A stretch of 64,000 bases of DNA from Oxyruncus cristatus. Lineage: Eukaryota > Chordata > Aves > Passeriformes > Cotingidae. The first letter of the stretch is position 1. Each line of letters begins with the position of its first letter. Both the position numbers and the translations under genes were made by a program. Positions 1 through 13,600 of the stretch are shown in pieces. Location of the stretch: positions 1,057,068 through 1,121,067 of the forward strand of contig VXAY01001956.1 in the NCBI GenBank assembly GCA_013399855.1, read 5' to 3'. The notes under the pieces were generated by a model. That model ran no database searches and was not told the DNA's origin. It worked only from the letters and a program-made list of their open reading frames with translations.

Positions 1-566
1 GTTTGTCTTAAAATGTGTTGTTCTTTTATTTTTCAGAAGAAATTAAGTTACCATGAATTAAAAGAAAATAAAACATAGAAAAAGTGAGGTTAGGGCAAAA
101 AAGGCATTTATCAAAGCTGCATAATTCTTATCATTGTTTTGCTGAGATCTAGGCTGGCCCACAAAGGTGAAATTTAATGACAAGTATGTAAATGAGATGG
201 GACAGTCAAAGAAATGCCTTCTGTACTTTCTGTTACAGTATTTCTAAATTTACCTGAAGATTAAATTTGTGAAAACTTATTTTTATGTGTTTTGAAGGAC
301 TTATTTGTTCACTACCGAGTAAATTTTCTGAAACCTCCACATACATTAAGCGGGACTGGGGTTTTTTTATAGCCTGGAATAGGGGTCAGATGTAAGGAAT
401 AGGAATAAATGAGAATAGGACAGGGTGAAGGAGAGCACAGCAAGTGATAGGAGAATAAGAGCCAGCTGCAAGGGCAACATGTAATAGGAAGAAAGTACTG
501 TGCTAGTCAGAGATTTTGGTGTTCTCCAGCTGCAGAAATTACCTTCATCAGGTCTAGTGTTGGACA

Positions 567-626
567 AGTTGGACTCAGTGATCTTGGAGGACTTATCCGA
601 CCTAAATAATTCTTTGCTTCTATGAC
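567..626 (+). mobile_element. CR1 LINE 3'-tail remnant
   Basis: The stretch reads like the end of an avian CR1 element: TTGGACTCAGTGATCTTGGA, a diverged copy of the usual 'rapid phrase' before the tail, then TTCTTTGCTTCTATGA. Only the last 60 or so bases survive, consistent with the severe 5' truncation usual for CR1. It is on the + strand. Divergence is high, so it is an old copy. Confidence 0.6.
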
Positions 627-2574
627 AGACAGGGACTTGTGACAGTTAGACAGGTATAACATATTACAGGAGAAGCTGAAGCTGCTCTATAGTCAAGCCT
701 GGTATTTTTTCCCTTTATTTAGAATTTCCTTATGCTATCCTTTAGTACATATTACTGGTATATGGACTGGAGTCTAACACCAACATTGGCGTGACAACTT
801 TTGGAGGTGAAAAGTCTCATCAGTTTAGCTTCAACTGTGAATTTGACCTTATTTCAAAAGGACGTCTGAAAAATACAGCTTCAACTTGAACTATAAGTAG
901 GAATTGATGTGTAGTTTTATAAAATCATACCCTAAGAATAGGAGAGTACAGGACACTTTTCAGACTAACACTCTATAGATTTATCAATGCATTACTATAC
1001 TCTTCAAAACTCAGTGCTGGTGTAACATTTCGGGCAAAATTACCTAGATGATCAGCTCCTAGATGCTAAGCAAAAATTTGGGCTTCTTTCCTTGCAGTCT
1101 ATGAAGTTTTTCTTTTATACATATATATTTTTCAAAGAACTATGAGGCTTATTCATTATATCTAGGACCTTGTTCTAAACAGGAGCTAGCACACTGGGTT
1201 TAGAAAAAGTCATGAGCACCCTTGAAATACACAGATACACGATAATCATCCCTCATGAAAATCTTAAACTGACCTGTAGTTAGGATTGGGAATAAGCTTT
1301 TGATGCCAAATCTTTTGCCTCTTTCAAACCTGCTATCATCCTAGCACTGAGTGGTATTTTCTGGTGTTTTTTAACTGTTCCTTTGGGTTATAGAATAAAT
1401 ATGGAGGATTAAAGGTTTGAAGAAATCTCTAGCCTGCAAAATCTTTAAGAGCATTTGCCACCTAGCAACAGCCAAGAACGTGTGTTTCCTTCAAACAATC
1501 TGCAATTGTGTGATTCAGAAGAAACCTCCACAGTGTTTATAACTGCAATTGTAACTTATGTAGGAAGGGAAAATGCAGCAAAAGGCTCTGGTTACATCAC
1601 TGACAAAAGCATTTCATTACCATAAGAAGTCCCTAACAGGGTGACAAATAATCAAGATTAAAAAGAATGTGTGAGACCAGCAGAAAGGGAAACAATGACG
1701 TTCCTATTATAGCTGTGGCCTTTGCAATAAATGATATGTCAGCTTTTTCATTTTGAATTGTGCTGAATAACTTAGTGATTTTAATTCATCAGCAAATGAA
1801 TACTTAGATTAGAAGCTATTTTCTTTTCAAATGTGCATTTGCTAATTTAGTCATGCAATAAATACCACACATTCCTTGAAAAGTGTGTGTTATTTTTATA
1901 GATATTGTTTATAGATGTTAATGATTTAAAACGACAGATGCTCTGGTAGTTTGCACAGATATGTGTGGAAAGTATGGGAATTACATGAGAGGAAGGGTGA
2001 TTGCAACATGCATGAGCTGGCTGGCTATCAGAGTCCCATTGGTCTGCATTTTGTGATGCTAATGAGATAGCAGGGAAAAATTACACAGATGCTAATGCAC
2101 ATGGGTTCTACTTAGATGATTCTTATGCGTAAGTCTTTAGAACGTCTAAGAATATGCTTTACTGTGTATCAGTTATCCCAGTTGCTCAGTTTTCCTCATG
2201 TTTGGTTTTTTTTTTTTTCACCTCCTTAAAGGAAAGAAACTGGGGAGACCTAAGAACACTGCGTTTTTCATACCTCCCAGACTTCCGAACCACGTACACT
2301 TGTTAAGGAATGTTACCCATGTGACATTGTTAAATTAACCTGGATCTGTTCTAAAAAAAAATGACCAGCTTCTAGACCTCCATGCACAGTATTACTTAAA
2401 ATTACTTACTGACAGGCTACTAAAACCCACTCTGTTTCAGTATATGTTCTTTTAAAACGTGTTTCTCAGTTAACAAACCAACTTAAGCCCAACAAAGACA
2501 TTACTAATATACATTACAACAAAATACTTCTAATGGTAAAAAATAGATGGTGTATTGTTGCTAACCCCTTACAG

Positions 2575-2650
2575 GCAGCTGGTAGGATTCAATTCTGTTT
2601 CTGGCAGCAGGAGAGTACATGCTGAAGTATCAGAATTGGAGCAGAAAATT
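2575..2650 (+). other. Candidate orphan exon (76 bp) of unknown gene
   Basis: A 76-bp segment lies between an acceptor-like CCCCTTACAG and a strong donor GTAAGT. In one frame it has a single leading base followed by 25 open codons ending exactly at the donor. The last residues, EVSELEQKI, look coiled-coil-like. Against it: a CTAAC branch-like motif lies only about ten bases from the AG, the pyrimidine tract is short, there is no second exon nearby that I can join to it, and I recognise no family. The frame stays open past the donor to 2782, so the match of frame and splice site may be chance. Confidence 0.15.
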
Positions 2651-5600
2651 GTAAGTGCAGCTGAAATGGAAGGGGAAGCTGCAAGCTATTGCCAAGGGAG
2701 CACAAACAGCTTTGAAATAAGTACTTTCAGTGAGTTTATACTAAATATTAAAAGTTCCAGAAAGCATAATGTAAATAACTGAAAATTTAAAAGCCTCTTT
2801 TTTTTCTGTCATGTTCACAGTACAAAAAGCGTTTCTTAGAACCTGATGTTTGTACTGAATTGCCAGTGCAATATCAGCCATTTTTGGAAAATGTCATAAT
2901 GTAGACAGGCCCTAATAGGCAAAAGTTTTGAAAGCAAAATGAGGTGTTGGGGTGTAAGGAACACGTTGACAGAATGTTTTTTTGCTGTACGTACTAACAG
3001 TAGTCCTGACCTGGCAACTCTTCCATTGATGTACATTGGTGTGGTGCCATATGAGGACTGCATGTTCAGGTGTGCTTGGGACACTGCACATGTTCTTCCT
3101 CTAAGAGGAATAAATTTGCAAATCACAGGTGGAAGGCACTTAAAAGTCCAAGCTTTCTCGTTTCACAGTTGGTCTATTCTAGCAATCAGAATGTGAAATC
3201 TAATTGTCTACTTTGGATAAGGAGAAAATAGTTTCCTAATCAAATGTTTCTTTGATTCTGCCATAAAGGATGGCAAAAGTCCTGTTTCTCTGAAGAGAAA
3301 AGAAACCAATCAATAGGAGACAATTTGTGTTTTCAGAGTTCCAAGATTCATGTCAGCTATTTAGCCTGCAAATTACTTCAGGATTCTCAGGACCTGATTT
3401 AGTATCTATACCTATATATGTACCCATTTTGATTTCTTACAATACTATGTATCTTACTGGGCAGCATAACTAGAAAAATATCACTCTATTTTAAAACTTT
3501 GTATTTTTTGAAACTTAAAATATCACAGAGTAATATATAATCCATAATTACATCTTGATGGAATTGCTCCCTACTCTGCCTGTCATGCTCAAATACTGAT
3601 ATGCATTGGGTAGGGAATCTCAGCCCTTTCAGCAGAAACTGTGCAACAACTGTATTTTATCTGCCTCCCTGTCCTTCTCAAGAGTTATGATCAAGGTGCT
3701 GAGGGGATACTGCAGATGATAATATTCTTTTAGCTCTAGCAGAGCTTCTCCTTCACTTTGAAAAACAGATGAGTACAATTCACATTTTTTTAAAAAGTGG
3801 GCACAGCAGACACAGGTCGGAAAGTGAAAATCCACGTAGATTAGTGTAGCCTGGTGTCCAGGTCACATGTGTAGCATACATAACCTGATTAAAATCCCTG
3901 CTCAGTCAGCTTCAGATCATGGTCTTGAAACTAAATTCCTACTTCCCATCTGTGTGTTTAGCTATGGATATTTCAAGGTGGTGTCTTTCTTTGAAGAAGT
4001 CTCAGTCAGCTTCTGTCTTCATCTGGTTACAAAACAGAAACTGTTGTGTTCCCCACAATTAATTCTTACCTAAATTTAGGAAAAAAAATAGTACATTTAA
4101 TAGATTTAATTTCCGGTCTTAACATTTTATTAATGTTCTTATGATTTACTGTTCTTTTTATTTCAAAATAGAATTTGGACTAAAAAGTGTGATCTAGACC
4201 AGCTCATATTATGTTTAGCCCAAAACTTTTATAATGGAAACTGTGAATTAATATTTTTGACTCCTAAATCATGCATTATTTTAGTTCTTCCTCTTAAAAG
4301 TTCTTTAAAAAGAAGTCACATATTAAATATGAGTTTCAGAGAAAGTTTAACATTCCAAGGGCGCCTTATAAAAAGCATGAGCACCTGTCTTCAGGCAGGG
4401 ATTTTGTGTATATAGGCTGATCCCAATGAACTTAATATGCATGATGAAGTTGTACTATAGCCATGCAGTCTGAATTAGACTGTTACTTTTATATCTCTTA
4501 TCACTACTCCTTTCCAGTTAACATTCTCCTCATTTACATCCTGAGTTTGTAATCCCTTAGGATATTTTTTTCCTGCAATTTTTCTGGAGCAAAATATTCA
4601 TAAGATTAGAATCATTAGTTTGTCATATTCCTCATTTGAATACAGCAAACCTGCTTATACTTGGTTCTGTTGTACTTGGTTGCAATCCTCTAGCCAGGAA
4701 GAATAAAACCCAACAAACTGTTTTGGTACCTTATACTTCTCCCATTCGGATTCCACTGAAGGTAATTCTTTGATAGGAGTCAAAACCCTTCAGACATTGA
4801 CCTGAAACTGTTCCTGTGGAAGTCAGCTGTCATCTCCTGAGTTCTCAGGAGACATGTCAATAAAGGGCGCTTTTGTGAATCCCCACTTACTATAGCCCAA
4901 GCTCTGTTCATGAGAGATGGCTGTATTCTTGCTTCCTACTCTCTGATAACTTTTCTTACTTGTCCTCTGTTCAGCACTGTGGATGGTCTCAGTTTTTGGC
5001 AGGCTAATGTGGAAAGATTACTAGAAGGAATTAGGCACAGGGAACGTGGACCTATTGGATCTTACAATATTTATAGCCATCATGACTCTACTTTTGTCCT
5101 GTCCTTCTAGAGTTGATAGTGAGAGACGTTTTATCCCTATTTATTCAGCTCTTTTTACATTTATTTCCTTTCTAATGGAATGGATGCAAATTGGAAGTGG
5201 GGGAGCAGGGAGGGGAAGAGGAGAGAGATGAAACACTTCCCTACTCTCTGTTTAGGTGACCCTGAACAGTGCTCATCATCAAATATCCCAGTAGTTGAAT
5301 TCACCTTCTAATGAAGCATATTATTAGTTATGCCTCTGCTTTTCAGAGATCCAGACTCCTCTAGTCAAAGATCAATGGCAATCTCCAAGAGGGTGGAAGT
5401 AAATTTGCTCCCAATAAGGCAGCACTACCTTCTTCTTCTCCTCCCTTGGCAATTTTGCTTCGGAAGAATTGGTCACAGATTTTCTGTTTTTTTTTGTTTT
5501 GTTTTTTTTTTTAAAAAGAGGTTTTCCTTTGATCCTAAGAATGTACTGAAAGGTGATCCAACCATAGTTAGTGTTCTCTTCTCTGGATTATTTATGTGAG

Positions 5601-8600
5601 GCTGCTGGGAGAATTAGTATATTCAATACTCTAGCTTTTACTCTCTATAGATCCCAGCCTTTGAGAGCATTCTAGGTCAGAAAAAGTAACAAAGGGTATT
5701 ATTGTCCCACAGGACCTCAGACTACTCTAAAAAAAAAAAGAAAAAGGATATGCATTGTTTAGTTGAGTAGGTGTTTTAATGATTTCTAGTTGAGACATGT
5801 TGCTGTGTACACTTTTATCCCTTTCCAGTGGATGATAGACAAAATTTTGAACCTGCTAATTAAAGGGTAACTTAGAAGAGTTTTTTAGGTGGGGAAGTAA
5901 GGTTTTATTCAGTTCAGCCTTATAAGACAATGTCAGGAACTATGATCAAGGATAAAAAGGCTAAGTTTAGCCCACTCCTTTCAATTCTTTTATCTGAGGT
6001 CAAGCTGTTATTGTTAATAGCTGCCTCTCTTTGTGCTAAGACATGCAGTGTAGATTCCTATAGGCTTCCATATAAAAAGTACCAGTATGATGATCCAACA
6101 TGGACATTTCAATTCATACTTTTTCAACCATGCAGCTGTTAAACACTAACCAGTTAATCATAGTCATTCAATCTGAGAGGGCATACTTCAGCCAACTTTA
6201 ATATTATTTCATGGAGGAGTTCAGTGTTTTCAGAGGCACATTTAAAATCTAAGCCTGTTGGCAAATAGAGATAGCTGAGCCTCCTTTGTTCCACAGCACT
6301 AAAGCACAGAGGACAAGCAAGGCAGGCAGGCTAAGCAGGCTTATTAGACACAGCTTTCTTTTTAGAACAATTTCTCCAACACATTTTGCTAAGCTGTGAG
6401 TTGAATATACATGGAACCTGTTGCTTCATTAGAATAGTGCAAGGAACCTTCAGCTATCACCATTTCTGACCTAATACCTAAATATCTGGAGAAAGCTGTG
6501 GATCACTGAATCTGAGATTTGAACAGAAATCTGGAATGCTATAACAAACTTAAGTTCTCAGATACTCTAGGAATACGGTACTTAATAAGTGTGTAACACG
6601 TCTATTCAACAAAATAAAGGGCTACTGGACTAAGCTACAATATCTAGTACTAAGTCACAAAGTGGTAGTTCCAGAAAATGCCTGTGCATCTGAAGGCTCG
6701 GGAACTATATATCAGTCATAGTAAGGAAAACCTGGATGAGCAATTACATAAAACTGGAAGGGTCTTTGTGCAGCAGCCTCTACTTGTGCACCATTAACAT
6801 GGTCCAGACAGCTGTGATGTCTCAGTGAAGACTATAAAGAGCATTAGTCTTGTTTTCTGACAGCCTATCATATAATTGTTAACAGCTTGATGCAATGAAT
6901 ATAATTTCTTTCATTTTTTTTTTTCCCAGTGTAGGCTCTACTGGAAAATACTGAAGAAAGTTTTCTTTAATTTCTTATATTCTTTATTATTTGAAAGCCA
7001 AAAATTAGGCTAACATCAGTGGTTATAGATTTCCTAGTAATTTCTTTTACTTGGTTGAATATAGAGCTTTTATCAGATTTCTACAGTGAAAATTTTCCAA
7101 AGTAAATTCAGAATTATTTTCAACAAATATTTCACAGCAAGACTGAAACATATGGCAGATGGTATCATTCAAATGAATGAGTGTAGAAAACTGCATAAAA
7201 TTGATTCATCAAATTAATTTAAATATTTATGGGAAAAATATATTCCATAATATTTTCAACAGATTTTGTATCCTGTTATTAAAAAAAATGACAATCCAAC
7301 AGACTTTTCTGGTTAGGGATTGGAATGATCTTGTTAAAGAAATATGTCTTTGCATCATAAAGTATAAGCCTGCAGCCTCTAAGCTTGCCTTCCCTATTAA
7401 TTTTTCCTAAATGTATTTCTAAAAACCTCTTAACTTGTTTTCTTTTATCAACTAATGTGTCTAACCTGTATTACTTCCCCGTAATTATTTTCTATATTTT
7501 CTCTGTAATCATTTTCTATGTCACTTATCTCAAGGGAATTTGAATGATGGAAACAAGTAGACTATTTTGTCATCATTTAATGATATAATTTTGATTTTTT
7601 TTTATTATTTACCATAGAGTTTGTGGATCCTGTTATCCAGTAATGCACTCCACAGTAACCAAAAGCCTGCTGGTGAAATCTCTGTAGTTAGATTAGCTTG
7701 CTGACGTCTGTCACTTTTTCCATGAAATGAAATTTACCCATTCTATCTGAAATATTAGCTGGTGCTAAAAGATTGCTGGAGGACCAGTGTCTGCGGCGCT
7801 TCCATCCCCTGCCATTGCTCTGGTAATCAGGTAAACAGAACATCCATCACTTTTAGCAGATGAGCAGTCCTTCTGAACTGAGAGACCTCAAGGGATCTTA
7901 CCTGCAAAGGGCTGTTTACACCCAGCCTAAATTCCCACATGCACTCTCTTCCAGTCACAACTTACGGCTTCCAGCTTGGTTTTAATGAAAACATTATTCT
8001 AATCAAGTTCTAATTATTTCTGAATTATTTTAATTCTGTTTATCAACAGGTACACTATGTTAGCTTGTAATTATCAAGTTACAAAAGCTGCTTATATCAG
8101 AAAAGCAGGGGTTTTTTTTTATATTTTTAATATGTAAAGCTCATGAGTACTTATAATTGATGCTGCATCCCATTTTTCTAGTTAAACTGTCTGATAGCAT
8201 TTCAGTGTTTGCACAGTTCAACTTTTAAGTTACCTTTTGTGTCCTGATTCTGCCAAAGTATATTTTTTTAAAATCTAATGTAAGCAAAACACATAGTTTT
8301 TTTGTTTTAGCTAGAACTGTTAACCAAAATAACACAGTTTGTCATTCCTTTCAAATGTATTTCTCAGGCTGCAATGTGCTCTGTGCGGTCAAAAATGTGG
8401 CAATAAAACAAATAGTCTTATAAATTCATGTACAAGATGTTCCAAGAAGAGAAGGAGACAAAGAGGACTGGTGAAGGATAAAACACTGTGCAGGCTCATT
8501 TGCAGTTCTACAGTGAATGCCTTTATGTGGCTGGTGCCTTTCCCCTCCTTCTCAAAAGCAAGACACTTTCAGGAGAGACTGAACTTTAAATTCGTTTTGG

Positions 8601-10561
8601 CATTTCTTACTGGGAGGAATCTACTAGTAGTTGCAGCAAAAAGAGTTAGTGATTTAGGACTAACTTTGACATATTAGCTTTTCCTTTAACTCCTTAAAGA
8701 CAAGACTTAATTTACAACATAACTAGATATTTTTTTCTTTCTCTAGTTTGCAGACTGAGTTAGGGGAACATAAAGAGTTACTTTTAGTTGGACTTCCGCA
8801 GCAAATCTGTAGCTAAGCCAGAAACAGATGCCTGGGTTCTTCTGTCCTCTGCTCTAACCATGAGACTCACTGTGTGTTTTTGCCAATACATATGCAATAG
8901 CTCATAGGTTTTGGACCGACAGCATTCTGGATAGTTAGGAAGCTGCTCAAGTAGAAGCTGAGTCATTGATAGATTGTATTTTTAACTGGTGTCATCTCAC
9001 CATCCACTCTACCCAGAATCAATTTGGCTGTATGTTCCTTGCAGACCATTTATTTGCTTCTACTCCATTCCTGCCAGAAAGCGTTTCTAAGCTTCTCTGC
9101 AGTACACTCCACTACTTATGCAAATCTCTTAAGATATTATAATACAATGCTTAAGTGAAGCTAGCAGCCTAAGAGCTACATGAGATGCCGTTAGGCTTCA
9201 TTTGTATCTAGAATATAATTCTGATTATAGAGGCAGAATACACCAAACACTACATACACACAGAGATAGTACATGTAATAGTACATGTCTCCTTAATAGG
9301 CATATTCATTATAGTAAAACCCGAGGATGCTTTGGGTTACTTTCACACTGACTATTATTACTATTAATGCAGTGAGAAACAATACCAGCCATAAAATTTG
9401 GGAAGTTTTCAGTTCCAGGACTTTTAATAAAGTTGCATAATTACAGAACAGAAGGATCTCTGCAGTCAGATAACAGCAAGGAAAGAAGTGTAGAGGCTGA
9501 GTTCTGGCAGGGTTTTTTAGTTGTCAAGCAAATTGGAAAGCTGACTAATACAACAGCTACACTTTGTTGTAACACAGTGCTAAATGGAGGACCACCCGTC
9601 AAACACTGATATTCTTGAATCTCATGGGGAACCACTCCAATCCTTGTACAAAAGAATGAAGAAGTTTTGGCACCCTAAACCAAAGGAAAGCCAGAGCAGA
9701 TACTTCAAACAAAAGTATTTAACTGTTTCGCTCTAAAAAAACCCAGAACACTGGCTTTCCACCAAGCAATTCAACAAATGTAGAGGAGAAGCACAGCTAA
9801 ACTGCCCTGGGAACTCTGACTCACGGTATCAGTCGTCCTCCTTGTTGCAAAGGGGAAACAGTTTGCACCACCACCCTTTTTCCTGGCACAGCCTGTTTCC
9901 TCCCCTCCTGTTCCAGGATGCAGCCCAGCCTGATGACCCATGAGCCTGTGGTGTGTCATGTACTCTGCCCACCTCAGAAAAAGGATAAATCAGTCCACCA
10001 ACAGCTCCTTACCATCTCATACGGGACAGCAGGTGCTTGCTCTTCTATGTAGGCATTCAAAAGGGCTCACAAAAGGGCTTCAAATATTTGTGCAAATGTT
10101 GGATGACATTTTTAACTTCATAATATAAAATGTTACTGGTCTGCCTAATACTGTAGTGAATTTACTATTACTTTTTGGCACATTTTCAGCAATTTCAGCA
10201 TGGCAAAAACTTCTATTGCTCAGTTTATCTCAAATACACTTTGTTAAGGGTGCCAGAAAAGGTGTAACTACTGCTTAAATGCATCATATATGGTTGCTGA
10301 GTCTGAGTATGCGAAAACGGCTTCATGCTAGCCCTGCTTAATCTGACCTTCGGTTCTGGTTTACTGATCTCCTACCCACTCACAGAACAAATTAAATTGA
10401 AGGGTACCCTCTCAGTTCTGCTGTAATTAAGTTTCAGGAAAAGCATCATGAGTTCAGCTACTGATGTGGTACTGGTCCTTTGTGGCACAAACTTCACCGT
10501 CAGCCCTCCTTCCAGGTCATACAAACGATATTCAGATCAGTAGTAGATCTCTTCATTTTGT

Positions 10562-10638
10562 CCCTGGTTTGGTAAGTTTTGGGACTTGGACTCAGTGATC
10601 TCTATGGGTCTCTTACAACTCAAGATATTCTATGCTTC
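10562..10638 (+). mobile_element. CR1 LINE 3'-tail fragment
   Basis: The motif TTGGACTCAGTGATCTCTAT, followed by GGGTCTCTTACAACTCAAGATATTCTATG in pieces, is the standard CR1 3' end in + orientation. Only the tail is left. The open frame that follows (10586-11035) starts inside this tail at TTG and is not considered a gene. Confidence 0.75.
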
Positions 10639-13600
10639 CAAGCTGAACTTCTACCTCTGCAAATTGCATCCCCCTCTTCTTGTTTTCCACAAACTTGGAG
10701 CACTGGGAAAAGTACTACAGGTACACCTAGATCCTGTGTTCCTCTGGAATAGCACTTTCCTTACAAAACTACTTTCAAACACAGCATGGCTGTCCTCCAG
10801 TTTCTTCTTGCCCAGGAAAGAGTCTACTCCCCTCCCTCCTTCTTCTGACCTGCTCCTTCAGGAGTCCTCCCAAGTGAGATCGAGATCTAGCTTTCTGCTC
10901 TCCTATCTGCTGGTTTATGTACTGAGTCATAATGGGGACAGATCAAATGGTGATGGCAATCCCCTCCAGCAAATATCTACACACTCACATTGCCTGTGCA
11001 CCTCATCACAAGACTACAGCAAAACCCAGTTCTGACTGGGTTTCCAACCAACCAACAGACTGAGACTGGTACAAGACGAATGGCTTCATTAATTGGGATA
11101 CTTTACTGTTAGCCAGTGTACTAGTGCTTTCTTTTCTTGCAACAGCTAGTTGAGGATTTTTGCAACAGCTAGTTTCAGGATTCAGAAGTGTTGCTGTAAA
11201 TATATAAATCTCTAGCTGACCCATAACTTATTTTCATGAGACTATATTTTCTCTTATATTGTGCTGCCTCTCAACTCTATCATGTTCCAGGTAGAGACTT
11301 TTAGCTGAAGGATCTAGTGGCAGTGCTGTTTGTGCCTTTGTTATCTGTTTGGAAGGGGATTACCATGCATGGTGGAAACTGCCATTAGTTCCATTGTTGT
11401 ATTATGGTTCCTTTCTAACTGTGTGTTTCATACTAAAAGAGTCAACAAACAATGAATCGATTCCTTCCGTAATATTCCATCGCTGTTATCTTTACAAAGA
11501 GCTGGTATCAATGATAGTCTCCAAAACTCGGAATTGTATTCTTATTTGTGTTGCTTCTTAGAAGGGGAATGCCTCCTTTAGTTTTTTTGTTTTTTTTTTA
11601 AATCCTACTTTTTTCCAGCTTATACATATTGTGGACAGGTGATTAATATACCACGGGTATGGCAATGACTTCACAGTTACTGCTTTCCAGTTTATGTTGT
11701 AAAACTTATGACTGCTCCATAAAAATATCTTGTAAGTTTTTCTCCGATGGGGAATTTTCATTAGAAACTACTTTATAAATTCAGCATGAACACTAAAGGA
11801 AAAATTCATGAAAGTTACCACACTATAAGCTGAACTTGGCAGCTGCACTGGTTAATATATGTGACCGAAAAATGGAAACAGAAAAATGAATAGGCTATGA
11901 ATATGAACTATGTCAGAGTTGTTCTAAATCACTAATGTTTAACAAAAGATTCATTCTCTGAAGATAACATTTAAATTATTTTATTTTCATCACTTAGTAT
12001 AAACTATCATTCCTTTGAATATCTTTTTGAAAAAAAGGTGAAAATAATCAGGTTTACTTTCCTGTTACAATCCAATAATGAAACACCAGTCTAGAAGTGC
12101 ATTTCTTTCTCAATGTAGGTCAGGGTAGTAACATTGTACATGTTTTCTTAATAGAAGATATCTAGGCCAAAAAAAATTCATTATTTCATTAGGAAATTTC
12201 AAGGGTGGATGACTTGAATTGAAGCAACTTAGTTTGAAATAATTTTCTTTTCTTAGTTCAAATTACTCTGAGACAGGGAGTCTCCCCCATCATTAAACTG
12301 GTAACAGTGCACTTGGGGGCCATGGGCAATGGCACAACCGACCTTCCTGGGAAGTCCAGACTGCAGAAAAATGGGATTACAAGTTACCTCTGAGGTACCA
12401 AGGAAAGGAGAAGCGACAAATTAGTTTCAAAATTCTGAGGCTTTACATTTCTTAACTGAAATTTGCTAATTGAAAAGGAACAAATCAGTATTTTGGCCTT
12501 TGGTTATCATCCATTTTTTAATGGTAGAATTCCCAAGAACTGCAAATTCTCAGTTTTAGTAAATACTACTAGAAAGAGCTACCTAAGACCTTCCTCTTAT
12601 TCAGAATTCAGCTCTACAGGTCACAGGGGCACAACAGTAATAGCTTTCTGAATCGCTCAATTGCTTGGGCTGTTTCAGAAGATTTATTTAAAATTTGTGA
12701 AAGTTCTGGGTCCTGAGCAACTGGGCTGCCCTGTGTCCTACGTGAGTCCTATGCCAATGCCTCAGGGATTGGGATGCTGTAAGAACTTAGTCTGAAATAA
12801 AATGACAGGTCACTGTGCAAAGTAGTCAATTAAAATTTAGGTGATCTATATTCCAGTTTTGTCTTCTGAGGCTTGGATGCTTGCTGGCTTCCTAAGCCTG
12901 TAACTCATTTATAGAAAGATAAATTTCATATCCATGACTGTGACAGCCTGCATGCCTTGTCTATTGGAGCAAGCTAGCAGTACTCCTTATAAAGCAGTTC
13001 CCCGAGGGTCGCAGAACATTTGGGATTGGTGCCTGTCATAGGTTTAGGGTTGGCAAAAAAGCGCTCTCACTGCTATAAGCAAAAGAATCCCATCACAATA
13101 GTTTTTCTGTTCAGAGTATTTTTCTTTGCAATACAGTTTTCTTCTTTTCCTCCAAAGGCCTTCCAGTTTCTACATTTTCCTGTGCTGGCATACTTAAGAC
13201 CATGTGTTATTACAGAGCATTTGCATTTTGGTGTGGGGATAGTGCATCCTTCTTTTCACACAGAAACAGAGCACAGCCTGCGGTATGAAATAAGAAAAGC
13301 TTTAATAGATATGAATAAAATCCTATTCTGAAGAATTATACGTGTAAGCTGTGTGTTACTACTTAACGAGCTTGTGAGTTCAGGTTTGATTCATAGGGTA
13401 TGTTGTTCTGTAAATTTGAGAGGTTAAAACGAACCGTGACATTAAAAACTAGCACAGTGTGTTAGGGGAGAAATGTTGCCTTCATTTGCTTTTTTAGGGG
13501 GATTATTGGGTGATTGGTTTGATTTTACACTGACTATTCTTGCCACTTTTCTGTGTGCTAGTGTCCAACAGCATTTTATTTTCCCGGAATTTTGGACTTG

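Larger units (their letters stand above)
1..10561. other. Gene-poor intergenic (or unrecognised intronic) DNA
   Basis: I find no protein-coding exon that I can tie to a known family in this stretch, on either strand. It is AT-rich. It contains a short CR1 tail near 567-626, a purine-rich patch at about 5198-5232, short T tracts near 5488-5515, and an isolated exon-like segment at 2575-2650 listed separately. The open frames present (for example 2836-3126 minus and 8339-8677 plus) lack similarity I recognise, and several start only at TTG. Being an intron of a gene that starts or ends outside the window cannot be excluded. Confidence 0.6.

Noticed and set aside
8339..8677. Cys-rich 113-codon frame (C-x2-C-x3-C-type spacing near its start)
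   Set aside because: It starts at TTG, the cysteines fit no zinc-binding pattern I know, and the C-terminal half looks random. No supporting splice or promoter signal.
10586..11035. Longest open frame in the window (150 codons, + strand)
   Set aside because: It starts at TTG inside a CR1 tail and continues into unique sequence without recognisable domain, splice or start context. Best explained as chance.
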